A stretch of DNA of 64,000 nucleotides, from positions 1 through 64,000 of the forward strand of contig NZ_JACVQF010000229.1 in the NCBI RefSeq assembly GCF_014534645.1, read 5' to 3'. Positions 27,123 through 36,055 of this stretch are shown here, piece after piece. Below the pieces are notes generated by a model, which saw only the letters and a program-made list of their open reading frames with translations, had not been told where the DNA came from and did no database searches. A program made the translations under genes and the position numbers. The stretch's first letter is position 1. Every line of letters begins with the position of its first letter. The stretch is from Streptomyces griseicoloratus (GTDB taxonomy: Bacteria > Actinomycetota > Actinomycetes > Streptomycetales > Streptomycetaceae).

Positions 27123-28436
27123 TTAGTGCCTCGCGGCCGAGCGTGCCCTGATGGTGAGGGCGGCCAGGGCCATCATCAGGGCGCCGAAGAGCGCGGCGCA
27201 GGCGTACATGGCGAAGCCGATGTCGGCGTTGCCCGCCTCGATGAGGGCGCCGCCGATCCACGGGCCGAAGATGGCGCCGAAGCGGCCCATGCCGGAGACC
27301 CAGCCGAGGGCGGTGGGGCGGTCCTCGTCGTTGTGGTGGGTGCCGACCGTCGCGTAGACCATGGTCTGGCCGGAGAAGAGCAGCAGTCCGGCGAAGAAGA
27401 CCACCGCGTACAGGATGCCGACCGACATGTGGACGCCCATGAGGTAGACGAAGACGGCGGTCAGAAGGAACCAGGCGATGACGACCTTGCGCGGGCCGAT
27501 GCGGTCGGCGGTGCGGCCGGCGATGAGCATGCCGCAGATGCCGCCGACGTTCAGGAACGTCGAGAAGAGCAGCGAGTCGCCGGTGTCGTAACCGAGCTCG
27601 ACCATGATCTTCGGAAGCCACTGGCCGACGCCGTAGACCAGGAGCAGACCCGCGAAGGAGGTCAGCCAGAAGCACAGGGTGGTGGACCACTGGCCGTGCC
27701 GGAAGAGGTTCTTCAGCGCGTCCAGCTTGTCCCCGCCGCTCGCCTTGGGCTCGGCCAGTTCGGTGCCGTAGGCGGCGGCGAGCAGCTCGGCGTCGGCGCG
27801 GCGGCCACGGGTGAGCAGGTTGGTGGGCGACTCGGGCAGCAGCTTGAAGGCGGCCGGGAGCAGGATCAGGGCGGGCAGGGCGGAGGCGATGAAGGCCGTT
27901 CGCCAGCCGTGGTCGTCGACCAGCCAGAGGGCGATCAGCGGGGCCAGGGCGCCGCCGGTCTGGTGGGCGGTCATGATGACGCCGGTGGCGAGGGCGCGGC
28001 GGCCGCGCGAGGTGAACTCCATGCCGTACGAGATCGCGATCGGCAGCAGCGCCCCGAGGCCGAAGCCGCACACGAAGCGGAAGAAGCCGAACTGGCCCGA
28101 GGACTGGGACCAGCCGGTGCCCAGCGTGGCGAGGGTGAAGATCACGACGCTGACGAAGACGGTGACACGGCGGCCGATCCAGTTCGAGGCCATGCCGGAC
28201 AGGATCGTGCCGAGCAGCATCCCGAAGTTGGCGTAACTGCCGATCGTGCCGGCGACGTCGGGGGTCAGACCGAGGCTGTGGCCGCCGAGCATCTTGGGAA
28301 GCACGGAGCCGTAGATGAACGTGTCGATGCCGTCGAGGAGGACGAGTCCCCAGCACAGGGCGATGACGGCGGTGCGGCTACGGCGGGTCGCTGTCCCGGT
28401 CGCCGGGGCGAGCGGGGAGGTGGCGGAGGAGGACAT
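27123..28436 (-). CDS. Aromatic-acid:H+ symporter, MFS AAHS family
   Basis: A 437-residue 12-helix MFS protein. Helix 1 carries GLVLLDGIDTFIYGS, matching the DGxD motif of aromatic-acid symporters such as PcaK and BenK, and the 2-3 loop reads NWIGRRVTV. It is convergent in direction with the gallate-type catabolic genes upstream and separated from them by 271 bp that contain an operator-like motif. Import of gallate or a related aromatic acid is the likely role. Confidence 0.9.
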   Translation of the reverse strand: MSSSATSPLAPATGTATRRSRTAVIALCWGLVLLDGIDTFIYGSVLPKMLGGHSLGLTPDVAGTIGSYANFGMLLGTILSGMASNWIGRRVTVFVSVVIFTLATLGTGWSQSSGQFGFFRFVCGFGLGALLPIAISYGMEFTSRGRRALATGVIMTAHQTGGALAPLIALWLVDDHGWRTAFIASALPALILLPAAFKLLPESPTNLLTRGRRADAELLAAAYGTELAEPKASGGDKLDALKNLFRHGQWSTTLCFWLTSFAGLLLVYGVGQWLPKIMVELGYDTGDSLLFSTFLNVGGICGMLIAGRTADRIGPRKVVIAWFLLTAVFVYLMGVHMSVGILYAVVFFAGLLLFSGQTMVYATVGTHHNDEDRPTALGWVSGMGRFGAIFGPWIGGALIEAGNADIGFAMYACAALFGALMMALAALTIRARSAARH

Positions 28437-28630
28437 CGTTGTTTCCTCTCGTGCGGGACGTCAGGACGGGGCCCTGGTCCCTGGCTGCAAGGGCAGTGGG
28501 GCCGGTGCGGCTCGCGCGGCCGGTGGGGAGGACGGACGGAGCATGCCCCCGAGCTGCGGACTCCGCGTGGGGAGCCTCGAGCTCGCTGTGGCGTAGACGT
28601 TAAGAAGCCACAGCCATCACGTCAACACTT

Positions 28631-28655
28631 TTGTTAACAATCTAGGCAACGATTC
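28631..28655. promoter_or_regulatory. Operator-like motif before the aromatic-acid importer
   Basis: TTGTTAACAATCT (28631-28643) contains a perfect 10-bp palindrome, and CAACGATTC follows at 28647-28655. The first matches 39298-39310 exactly over 13 bases; the second matches the core of the palindrome before the GntR/FCD gene at 32947-32955. It sits about 195 bp upstream of the importer start. Likely bound by the FCD regulator. Confidence 0.6.
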
Positions 28656-28707
28656 GGCCCCGGGGTACGGACGGCCGTTCCCCGGGGCCGGACAGGACGA
28701 GATCACA

Positions 28708-29661
28708 TCAGGGCTGCACGGGCGGCGTGCCGTGCGTGTGGAAGGACTCGATCGTCTTCAGGCCCCATGCCTGGCCCTTCTTGCGCTCCTCCTCGGTCCA
28801 GGTGATGAGCGGCCAGTCGGGGGCGAGGACGAGACGGGTGAGGGGGTTGCAGAGTTCGATGCGGTTGCCGCCGGGTTCGTAGACGTAGAGGAAGAACGTC
28901 TGCTGGATGGCGTGCTTGTGCGGCCCGGTCTCGATGAAGACGCCGGTGTCGATGGCAAGGTCGGCGGCGCGCAGGATGTCCTCGCGGGTGTCCGTGGCGA
29001 AGGCGATGTGGTGCAGACGGCCCTCACTGCCGGTCCAGTCGGACGTGTAGACGACGTCGTACGACTTGTCGGTATACGTCAACCAGCGTGCCGCGATCTT
29101 GCCTGAGTCGAGCCGGATCTGCTCGGTGGGGCGGGCGCCGAGGAGCTGTTCCTGCCATTCGGCGTTGGCGAGGACGTCGGCGGCCAGGAAGTTGATGTGG
29201 TCCAGGCGGCGGACGCCGACGCCGCGGTTGGGTTTCGCCTGCGGCTGGTTCTTGAGAGACGGCTTGAGCGCCTGGGGGGCCTGATAGTGCTCGCTCTCCC
29301 AGTACAGGGCGTGTTCGTGGCCGTCCGGGTCGGTGGTGACGTAGAGCCGGCCGAGGCCGGGCTCGTCCTCGGTCCACTTGCCCGTGCCGCCCGCCGCCTC
29401 GATGGCCTCCACCCGACGTCGGAGCGCCTCCTCGCTGGAGGTGCGCAGGGCGAGGCGGCCGAGGCCGGGCTGTTCGCGGGCGGTGAGGACGAGACTGTGG
29501 TGCTCGTAGTCGTCGAAGGTCCGCAGGTAGACGGTGTCGCCGTCCTGCCCGTTGACGGTCAGGCCCAGGAAGTCGGTGAAGAAGGCGACGGAGGCGTCCA
29601 GGTCCGGGGTGAACAGCTGGGCGTGGCCGATGTGGGCGATGTCGCCGAGAGGCGGGGTCAT
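28708..29661 (-). CDS. Extradiol (catechol 2,3-dioxygenase-like) dioxygenase, VOC fold
   Basis: A 317-residue two-domain VOC protein. The N-domain begins IGHAQLFTPDLDASVAFFTDFLGL and the catalytic C-domain has metal ligands in RLDHINFLA (about 156), RLHHIAFAT (about 220) and GGNRIELCN (Glu about 270), as in type I extradiol dioxygenases. It is coupled (ATGA) to a GalD-like tautomerase and operon-linked to GalC- and GalB-like genes, which process the ring-cleavage product of gallate. I infer that it cleaves gallate or a similar trihydroxybenzoate. The usual gallate enzymes are type II (LigAB/DesB-like), which this is not. Confidence 0.9.
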   Translation of the reverse strand: MTPPLGDIAHIGHAQLFTPDLDASVAFFTDFLGLTVNGQDGDTVYLRTFDDYEHHSLVLTAREQPGLGRLALRTSSEEALRRRVEAIEAAGGTGKWTEDEPGLGRLYVTTDPDGHEHALYWESEHYQAPQALKPSLKNQPQAKPNRGVGVRRLDHINFLAADVLANAEWQEQLLGARPTEQIRLDSGKIAARWLTYTDKSYDVVYTSDWTGSEGRLHHIAFATDTREDILRAADLAIDTGVFIETGPHKHAIQQTFFLYVYEPGGNRIELCNPLTRLVLAPDWPLITWTEEERKKGQAWGLKTIESFHTHGTPPVQP

Positions 29662-30740
29662 GAGCGACCTCCTGTGGGTGGTACGGGGAAGACGGTGCCG
29701 TCGAAGATCTTGCGGGCGGTGCGGACGACGGCGGTGCGACGGGCTCTCAGGCCGCCCTCGGGGGTGCGATCGATGCTGCTCTCGATGTCTGTGAAACCGC
29801 TGGGATGCTCGATGCGCAGCCGATCGTCCTCTTCGGGGAGGGCCGCGACGCCGTGCGCGACGCTTCCCTCGATTCGCAGCCCGGCCGCCACGCTCGCGGC
29901 GCCGAGGACGCCTATGGAGGTGTGGACGCGGGCCGGGATGAAGGTACGGGTGGTGACAGCGCCGCCGTGGCGGGGCGGCGAGAGGAGGGTGAGCTTGGGG
30001 ACGGTGGTTTCGGTGACATCGCCGAGTCCCATCAGCTTCCCGGCTTCCAGCCGGATTTCGTGGAGCCGGGCGGTCAGTTCCCCGTTGGTCTCCAGGTCCT
30101 TGGGGTCCTCCTGACCGGTGACCTCGAGTGCCTCGGCCGGGATCAGAACGGTTGGCATGCCGTTGTCGACGCACGTGACCTGGATGCCGGCGACCGTGTC
30201 GCTCACGTTCCCCGTGGGCAGCAACTGCCCCTCCCGCGGGGGGAATTCGATGACCACGGCAGCTGCGCTTCCGGGAACACCGGAGATTTCCGTGTCGCCG
30301 CTGTAGTCGACGCGGCCGTCAGGGGTCGGGAACGTCGCCGTGGCGAAGTCACCGGAGTTCACCATGCGGATGCGCACGGATGTCTCGCTGCTGCCTGCTC
30401 GTACGAGTCCGCGCTCGACAGCGAACGGGCCGACCCCTGCGAGCAGGTTGCCGCAGTTCTGGCGGTCCGAGACCACTGCTTTGTCCACGGCGACCTGGAG
30501 GAAGAGGTAGTCGACATCGGCCTCGGGGTCGGTCGACGGGGACACCACGGCAACCTTGCTCGTGAGGGGGTGGGCGCCGCCGAGACCGTCGATCTGGCGC
30601 GGGTCCGGGCTGCCCATGACCCGCAGCAACAGCTCGTCGCGGACGGTCTCCTCGGTGGGCAGGTCGTCCGCCAGAAAGTAGGCGCCCTTGGAGGTGCCGC
30701 CGCGCATCAGCATGCAGCGGACCTCCGCGGGGCCGCTCAC
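29658..30740 (-). CDS. galD: 4-oxalomesaconate tautomerase-like protein (GalD/PrpF family)
   Basis: A 360-residue PrpF-family protein with N-terminal CMLMRGGTSKGAYF, the metal-free isomerase site around RQNCGN (about 95-100) and GGAHPLTSKVA. GalD interconverts keto and enol 4-oxalomesaconate in gallate degradation, which fits the flanking GalC and GalB genes; PrpF aconitate isomerase is the alternative. The GTG start overlaps the aldolase stop (GTGA) and its stop overlaps the dioxygenase start. Confidence 0.88.
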   Translation of the reverse strand: MSGPAEVRCMLMRGGTSKGAYFLADDLPTEETVRDELLLRVMGSPDPRQIDGLGGAHPLTSKVAVVSPSTDPEADVDYLFLQVAVDKAVVSDRQNCGNLLAGVGPFAVERGLVRAGSSETSVRIRMVNSGDFATATFPTPDGRVDYSGDTEISGVPGSAAAVVIEFPPREGQLLPTGNVSDTVAGIQVTCVDNGMPTVLIPAEALEVTGQEDPKDLETNGELTARLHEIRLEAGKLMGLGDVTETTVPKLTLLSPPRHGGAVTTRTFIPARVHTSIGVLGAASVAAGLRIEGSVAHGVAALPEEDDRLRIEHPSGFTDIESSIDRTPEGGLRARRTAVVRTARKIFDGTVFPVPPTGGRS

Positions 30741-31432
30741 GACTCGACCTCCTCGTAGGTGCGGTACTCCACGCCGAGTTGCTTGAGCTTGTCCCGCAGC
30801 CCGTAGCGGTCCAGGCCCAGTTCGCCCTCCAGGAAGGCGGCGCGGGCGGCGGCCTCCTTCCGCTCGCGGGCCTCGGACGCCTCGGCGGTATCGCGGGCGC
30901 GCTCGCGCGGGACGACCACGACGCCGTCGTCGTCGGCGACAATCACGTCGCCGGGGTGGATCACCTGGCCGCCGATCACGATCGGTACGTTGACCCTGCC
31001 GCCGGTCGCCTTGACCGTGCCCTGCGGGCTGACGGCGGCGGACCAGGCGGGGAAGCCCATCGCGCGCAGTTCGGCGGTGTCGCGGATACCGGTGTTCAGG
31101 ACGACGCCACGCACCCCGCGATGGGCGAGGGCTGTGGCGAACAGCTCGCCGAACAGGCCGTCGGTGCACGGCGAGGTGGTGGTGACGACCAGGATGTCGC
31201 CCTCGCCGCACTGCTCGACCGCCGCGTGGATCATGAGGTTGTCGCCGGGCCAGCACAGCACCGTGACGGCGGTGCCGGCGACGCGGACGCCTTGCTGGAT
31301 CGGGCGCAGATGCGTGCCGAGGAAGCCGGTGCGGCCCATGGCCTCGCCGACGGTGGCCGTTCCGTAGCCGGCGAGCGCTTCGACGTCCTTCGGGGCGGCC
31401 TTGGGCGGGTTGGTGACGATCATGCCGGGCAT
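30737..31432 (-). CDS. galC: 4-carboxy-4-hydroxy-2-oxoadipate aldolase-like protein (GalC/LigK)
   Basis: A 231-residue HMG/CHA aldolase-family (RraA-like) protein. It shows GGQVIHPGDVIVADDDGVVVVP (about 150-170), GVVLNTGIRDTAEL with the conserved Arg-Asp pair, and the early TVGEAMGR. This family splits 4-carboxy-4-hydroxy-2-oxoadipate into pyruvate and oxaloacetate. Start ATG overlaps the hydratase stop by one base (TGATG). A few residues downstream another Met is possible. Confidence 0.9.
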   Translation of the reverse strand: MPGMIVTNPPKAAPKDVEALAGYGTATVGEAMGRTGFLGTHLRPIQQGVRVAGTAVTVLCWPGDNLMIHAAVEQCGEGDILVVTTTSPCTDGLFGELFATALAHRGVRGVVLNTGIRDTAELRAMGFPAWSAAVSPQGTVKATGGRVNVPIVIGGQVIHPGDVIVADDDGVVVVPRERARDTAEASEARERKEAAARAAFLEGELGLDRYGLRDKLKQLGVEYRTYEEVES

Positions 31433-32190
31433 CAGGCGAGCTCCTTCGCGATCTGCGGGTAGGGCCGCATGTACGCCTCGGCCATGGTCTTGTGGGCAAG
31501 ACCCAGGTTGGGGCCGGCGTTGCGCTTGAGCTGCACCCCTCGGCGGACGGCGAGATCGGTGTAGTAGTCCCACAGGTGCTGCTGGGCGCTCAGGCACTCC
31601 ATGGCCTTGCGCTTGGTGTCCCAGACCTCGGTGATGTCGAGGAGGACCTCGGGCTTGAAGCCGCTCATTTCGGGCTGGTGCGGTTCGAAGTAGAACACGG
31701 GTGGGGCGCCGATGATGCCGCCCTCGCCGGGGTAGCCGATGGCCTGGGCGAGGACCCGGGCCTCCAGGGCCATGCGGTTGGCGGCCGGGTGGTCGCCGTT
31801 GTACGGGTCCTCGACCGGGTGCGTGAGCACGACGTCCGGCTGCGTCTCCCGGTAGACGGCGACGAGCTGGTCGGTCAGCTCGGCCGTGGCGACCAGCGGG
31901 TAGTCTCCGGCGTCGAAGAAGCGGACCTCGGCGCCGAGCGTCGCGGCGGCCCTCTCCGCCTCCTCACGACGGATCGCCTTGATCTCGTCGAGCTTCTTCC
32001 CCTCCCGCCACGCCTTCGCCGACTCGCCGCGCTCGCCGAAGGTCAGGCACGCGATGGTGACCTGCTCGCCCCGGGAGGCGGCCAGGGCTATGGCTCCACC
32101 CGCCCGCCACACGAAGTCACCGGCGTGCGCGGTGACGACGAGGGTAGATCGGGGCGGAGTGGCGGCGGGTGCGCCGTTGCCGTGGGTCAT
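31432..32190 (-). CDS. galB: 4-oxalomesaconate hydratase-like protein (GalB, PIG-L/LmbE fold)
   Basis: A 252-residue LmbE/PIG-L-fold protein. Near the N-terminus the usual zinc motif HPDD reads AHAGDFVWRAGG, as in the GalB branch, and a later TDQLVAVYRETQPDVVLTHPVEDPYNGDHPAAN supplies His/Asp ligands. GalB is a zinc hydratase forming 4-carboxy-4-hydroxy-2-oxoadipate. AAGGAG precedes the ATG, and it is the first gene of the tightly coupled galB-galC-galD-dioxygenase operon, 48 bp after the GntR gene. A deacetylase is possible by fold but context favours GalB. Confidence 0.87.
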   Translation of the reverse strand: MTHGNGAPAATPPRSTLVVTAHAGDFVWRAGGAIALAASRGEQVTIACLTFGERGESAKAWREGKKLDEIKAIRREEAERAAATLGAEVRFFDAGDYPLVATAELTDQLVAVYRETQPDVVLTHPVEDPYNGDHPAANRMALEARVLAQAIGYPGEGGIIGAPPVFYFEPHQPEMSGFKPEVLLDITEVWDTKRKAMECLSAQQHLWDYYTDLAVRRGVQLKRNAGPNLGLAHKTMAEAYMRPYPQIAKELA

Positions 32191-32238
32191 GCTGCATCTC
32201 CTTGGTGACAGGTGCCGCACCCGCCCCAGGAGCGCGTC

Positions 32239-32892
32239 TCAGTCGGCGCGCAGGGCGTCGATCACGCTGCTGAGGTGGGCGCGAACGGCCGTCTCGGCCG
32301 CTTGCGGATCCCTGGCCCTGATCGCTTCGATCACGGCCAGGTGCTCACTCAGGGACTGCTGCGGACGGCCCGGCCGCAGCGCCAGCTGGAAGCGGTGGCG
32401 CACCAGCTGGGCGTTGAGCCGCTCCAGGAGACCGACGGCCGTGTGCTGGCCGGAGGCGTCCCGGATCAGGGCGTGGAGGTCATGGTTGAGCTCGGAGTAG
32501 GTGACCGGATCGCCGCCGGCGACCGCCTTGGACATGGCCTCGCCCAGGTCGGTCAGCTCGTCGAGCTGCGCGTCGGTGGCCTCGGTCGCCGCCTTGGCCG
32601 CGCACAGCCCTTCGAGCACCATCCGGCACTCCGTGATCTCCACGGCCTCCTCGACCGTCACCACCCGCACCCGCGAACCGCGGTTGCGGATCCGCTCCAC
32701 CAGCCCCTCGGAGGTCAGATCGAGCAGCGCGGCACGCATGCTGGCGCGCGTGACGCCGTAGCTCTCGGCGAGCTCGTTCTCCACCAGCCGCTGGGCCGGC
32801 GCCATCTCGCCCTGCAGGATTGCCTTCCTGAGGCGCTCCAGCGCGTACTGCTTGGCCTGCTCTCCGGAGCCTGGACGGGCTTCCTTCGGCAT
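32239..32892 (-). CDS. GntR-family regulator, FCD (FadR/VanR) subgroup
   Basis: A 217-residue regulator with an N-terminal winged helix (ALERLRKAILQGEMAPAQ through ELAESYGVTRASMRAALLDLTSEGLV, about 15-65) and a C-terminal helical FCD ligand domain. Metal-binding His residues are visible in LNHDLHALI and SEHLAVIEAI. It leads the same strand as the gal genes and a palindrome lies 44 bp before its start, implying autoregulation. Gallate or a pathway intermediate is the probable effector. Confidence 0.93.
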   Translation of the reverse strand: MPKEARPGSGEQAKQYALERLRKAILQGEMAPAQRLVENELAESYGVTRASMRAALLDLTSEGLVERIRNRGSRVRVVTVEEAVEITECRMVLEGLCAAKAATEATDAQLDELTDLGEAMSKAVAGGDPVTYSELNHDLHALIRDASGQHTAVGLLERLNAQLVRHRFQLALRPGRPQQSLSEHLAVIEAIRARDPQAAETAVRAHLSSVIDALRAD

Positions 32893-32935
32893 CTGCCCTC
32901 CCTGAGTGAGTGCCTGTCGACGCTAAATCTAGAGC

Positions 32936-32959
32936 AACAGAATTGTCAACGATTCTGTT
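32936..32959. promoter_or_regulatory. Palindromic operator before the GntR/FCD gene
   Basis: Perfect 8-bp arms AACAGAAT (32936-32943) and ATTCTGTT (32952-32959) flank the spacer TGTCAACG. The inner TTGTCAACGATTC matches TTGTyAACrATyy found at 28631 and 39298. Its position 44-67 bp upstream of the start codon suits autorepression. Confidence 0.65.
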
Positions 32960-33077
32960 CTCATTCTTGAGGGTGGGGCGCGTCACGGCGGATGCGGCAG
33001 GCGGCGCCAATGGCTCTCGTCGAGGGTCAGGTCGTCGGCGAAGGAGGGCGGAGTGGCCGTTGTGACGGTGTCGGTGG

Positions 33078-34709
33078 CTAGCTCTTGTAGCCCGTCACCT
33101 TGGCGACCCACTTGATGAAGTCGCCCGGGTCCTCGTTGGTGGCGTGGCCCTTGTCCCAGTAGTACGCGTGGTCGACGTCGTCACCGAGGTTGTCCACGGC
33201 CATGGCGAGGTTCGCGGCGACTGTCAGCGCTGTGTCGGTGTCGGATGTGCCGAGCCGGACCCACCAGTGCTTGGAACGGTTCGGGTTGCGCTCTTCGAGA
33301 AGGTGGAACATCGGGTTCATCAGCTTGAGCTTCTCGGGGATGTCGCTGTCGACCCGCTTGCTGCTGAGCCCAGTGGTGTCGTTCTTCGCGCTGTAGGCGG
33401 TGAAGTGACGGGCCTTGGTGGTGCCCTTGCCGAACTCGTTGTTCTCACCGGCGGACAGGTCGAACGCGTCGAAGGCCGGCTGGGTCTTCTTCCGCTGTGC
33501 CACGTGCGCGAGGTAGCCCTCCCACGTGAAGGTCGCCCGGTTGTTCTTCCACGTGATGAACGTGTTCCTGGCCAGGTATGTCTCGCGCTCGGAAGCCGAC
33601 AGGGCCGCGAGGTACTTCGTCGCCGACGGCCGGAGGTAGTGCTCCAGGAGGTAGTCGGTATAGTTGCGGGCGGTGATCTTGCCGAAGCCCGAGCCCTTGA
33701 GGCCGCGGAGTTTCAGGCCCGCCTGGTATTCGGCGAACTGCGACCGGAGCTCCTTCGACACGCTCTGGTCGACGGTCTTGCCGGTGGTCTGCGTGGGCAG
33801 GGTGCCCCAGTTCCACTCGTAGGCGCCGTCGGCGTGCTCCAGGTCCGTGATCGGGCACCAGGCGCCGGTCGCGAAGATCGCGTCGGAGGCATCGGCCGCG
33901 CCGGCCTCCCTGAGGTACGGCTCGTAGATCTCGCTGTCGCCGGAGGCGCCGAGCAGGGCCGAGGAGGCGCCGCCCGCGCTGGTGCCGGTGGACACGATCC
34001 GCTCCACGTTGCCCGGGATGCGGCCCTTGCTGGCGCGGATGTAGCGCACGGCGGCCTTCAGGTCGACGATCACTGCGGGGGCTGTGCCGTAGTAGCTGCC
34101 GGAGGAGTCCGTAAGGCTGCGGCCGCGGGTGCCGGGCTCCACCACGACGTAACCGGCGACCAGGGCCGGCTTCGCGAGGTTCACCATGCCGTTGATGGCA
34201 CCCGTGCCACCCGCCATGCCGCCGCCCGTGCCGCCCGGAGGCATGCCGCTGGGCATGGCACCGCCCATGCCGGTCATCTCCAGCTTGGCCTGTCCCACGC
34301 CGGTGGCCTCGGCCACGCTGGTGGGCATGTAGGCTCCCACCGCGTTGGCGAGCACGATCGGGGCGTTTGAGGCATCGACCGCCGTGCCGTCGATCTTGAC
34401 CGGGACGCTGACCACCAGGGTCTGGTGGTCGGAGTCGCTCGGGTTCGTGACGTAGTTGCGGGCCTTGTAAAAGCGGTACGTCACCGAGTGCTCGGTGCCG
34501 GAGGCGTCGGCGATCGACTCTGTCTTCTCTGTGAAGTCGTCCTGGTCGAAGACCAGCAAGTCGTTGACCGAGGCGCCCTTGCTGTCGGTGCCGCCCGTGT
34601 TGTCTGCCTGTGCGGTCAACGTGATGCCGCCGACGGCTGCGACCCCGGCGGTCGCACCGAGTCCTATGACGACGCTCCTGCGGTTCACTGCCCTGTGCTT
34701 CATGGTCAT
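33078..34709 (-). CDS. Secreted tannase-like alpha/beta hydrolase (subtype B)
   Basis: A 543-residue exported esterase. The N-terminus has NRRSVVIGLGATAG, a twin-arginine-like signal ending near AQA. The nucleophile lies in STGTSAGGASS (about 245), a candidate acid in RLGTSDTDTAL and the His in WDKGHATNEDP near the C-terminus. The TSAGG elbow and insert-rich layout match bacterial tannases of the Lactobacillus type that hydrolyse galloyl esters; feruloyl esterase is an alternative. A Gly/Met-rich linker (about 148-170) is unusual. It is divergent from the ROK regulator and next to the gallate genes, so it probably supplies gallate outside the cell. Confidence 0.82.
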   Translation of the reverse strand: MTMKHRAVNRRSVVIGLGATAGVAAVGGITLTAQADNTGGTDSKGASVNDLLVFDQDDFTEKTESIADASGTEHSVTYRFYKARNYVTNPSDSDHQTLVVSVPVKIDGTAVDASNAPIVLANAVGAYMPTSVAEATGVGQAKLEMTGMGGAMPSGMPPGGTGGGMAGGTGAINGMVNLAKPALVAGYVVVEPGTRGRSLTDSSGSYYGTAPAVIVDLKAAVRYIRASKGRIPGNVERIVSTGTSAGGASSALLGASGDSEIYEPYLREAGAADASDAIFATGAWCPITDLEHADGAYEWNWGTLPTQTTGKTVDQSVSKELRSQFAEYQAGLKLRGLKGSGFGKITARNYTDYLLEHYLRPSATKYLAALSASERETYLARNTFITWKNNRATFTWEGYLAHVAQRKKTQPAFDAFDLSAGENNEFGKGTTKARHFTAYSAKNDTTGLSSKRVDSDIPEKLKLMNPMFHLLEERNPNRSKHWWVRLGTSDTDTALTVAANLAMAVDNLGDDVDHAYYWDKGHATNEDPGDFIKWVAKVTGYKS

Positions 34710-34782
34710 CTCCTCGTCGCGGCGAGTTGTCCGCCGTCCGTGGGGGGTGCTTCACGTTGAGTGTGCGGGCTCCGGTTCTTTA

Positions 34783-34799
34783 TTTTCAAGGGTTGAAAA
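34783..34799. promoter_or_regulatory. Palindrome in the tannase/ROK divergent promoter
   Basis: TTTTCAA-GGG-TTGAAAA, a perfect 7-bp inverted repeat in an unusually AT-rich stretch of the 119-bp region between the divergent genes. It lies 30-46 bp before the ROK start and 74-90 bp before the tannase start, and is a good candidate for the ROK operator controlling both. Confidence 0.6.
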
Positions 34800-34828
34800 A
34801 TTAGAAGGACGTCAAATCGAGGAGCGCT

Positions 34829-36055
34829 GTGGCGACGATGCACAATCGAGGCGTGAACACCCCCGCTCCCACCGACTCCGCGGCTGTGCGCCGGGCCAAC
34901 CTCTCCCTGGTTCTGCGCTACGTCGCCGCGCACGGCCCGTGCGCACGCACCGAGGTCGCCGCGGGCACCGGCCTGGTGCACGCTTCGGTATCGGCGCTCG
35001 TCGCCGACCTGATCGATCGCGGCCTAGTGGCGGAGGTCGGCGCCGCCTCGTCGGGGGGGCGCGGCCGTCCGCGCCGGCTCGTGAGTCTTGTGCCCGCGCG
35101 AGTGCGGACCACAGCTGTTCATGTGGCCTGGGGATACAGCACGGTGATGACGTCCGACCTGGCCGGCGTACCCGGCCTGCCGCGCCAACTACCGAACTCG
35201 GGGGGGCCGTTCGGACCTGTGGAGAACCTGGCCGATGACATCGCCTCCGCCGTCGACGCCGTCGGTCCCCCGGAGCCAGGAGTCCATCATGGCCGTCTGG
35301 TGATCGCTCTCTCCGGACCGGTCACCGAAAGGGATCAGGACGCGCCGAGCCCTGCGCGCAGTGCCTCGCACCTCGCCCGCCTTGTGGCCGACCGGCTGCC
35401 CGGACTGCCGTGCCCCGTCGACGTGGTCAACGACGCCAAGGCCGCGGCCTTGGCCGAGTACCACGCCCTTGCCGTACGGGGTGGCACCGTCGCGTACGTG
35501 AAGTCCGACGCGGGAGTGGCCGGTGCGCTGATCGTCAACGGCCGCGTCTTTCACGGCAGTCACGGCCTGGCGGGGGAGCTCGGCCACATCCCGGTCTCTC
35601 TCGACGGGCCGGTCTGCCGGTGCGGCGCGACCGGCTGCCTGACCACGTACGTCAGCACCCGCGCGGTCCTGGAGGAGGCCGGCCTCGGCGGTTCGACTTC
35701 GCCTCACCACGCCAGTGCCGCCCTCACCGAACTCGACCACCGCCTGCGTGCAGGGGAGCCGGTCGCTCTGGCCGCACTGAACCGCGCCGGGCACGCCCTG
35801 GGCGCCGCCCTTCAGTCGCTCACCGGAGTGACCGACCCCGATCATGTCGTCCTCGGAGGCCGACTCGCCGACTGGCTGCCCTGGTTGAGGCCCGGCATCG
35901 ACGCCCGCCTCGCCGCGCGCCGGGGCGCCTTCCCAGCCTTTTCCCTTGCCGTCACGCCGGGGACCCTCGGTGCCGACGCGGCCCTCCATGGTGCGCTCGC
36001 CGCCGGACGCGAACACGTCCTCGCCGACCCGGCCGCCGTTCCGAAGGGATCCTGA
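34829..36055 (+). CDS. ROK-family transcriptional regulator
   Basis: A 408-residue protein with an N-terminal winged helix (RRANLSLVLRYVAAHGPCARTEVAAGTGLVHASVSALVADLIDRGLV, about 20-65) and a C-terminal ROK domain. The zinc motif is present as CRCGATGCL (about 268-276) with the preceding GELGHIPVS. ROK regulators sense sugars, so it may report glucose or a galloyl glycoside released by the tannase. GAGGAG lies 4 bp before the GTG chosen; an ATG 9 bp further in is an alternative start. Confidence 0.9.
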   Translation: MATMHNRGVNTPAPTDSAAVRRANLSLVLRYVAAHGPCARTEVAAGTGLVHASVSALVADLIDRGLVAEVGAASSGGRGRPRRLVSLVPARVRTTAVHVAWGYSTVMTSDLAGVPGLPRQLPNSGGPFGPVENLADDIASAVDAVGPPEPGVHHGRLVIALSGPVTERDQDAPSPARSASHLARLVADRLPGLPCPVDVVNDAKAAALAEYHALAVRGGTVAYVKSDAGVAGALIVNGRVFHGSHGLAGELGHIPVSLDGPVCRCGATGCLTTYVSTRAVLEEAGLGGSTSPHHASAALTELDHRLRAGEPVALAALNRAGHALGAALQSLTGVTDPDHVVLGGRLADWLPWLRPGIDARLAARRGAFPAFSLAVTPGTLGADAALHGALAAGREHVLADPAAVPKGS

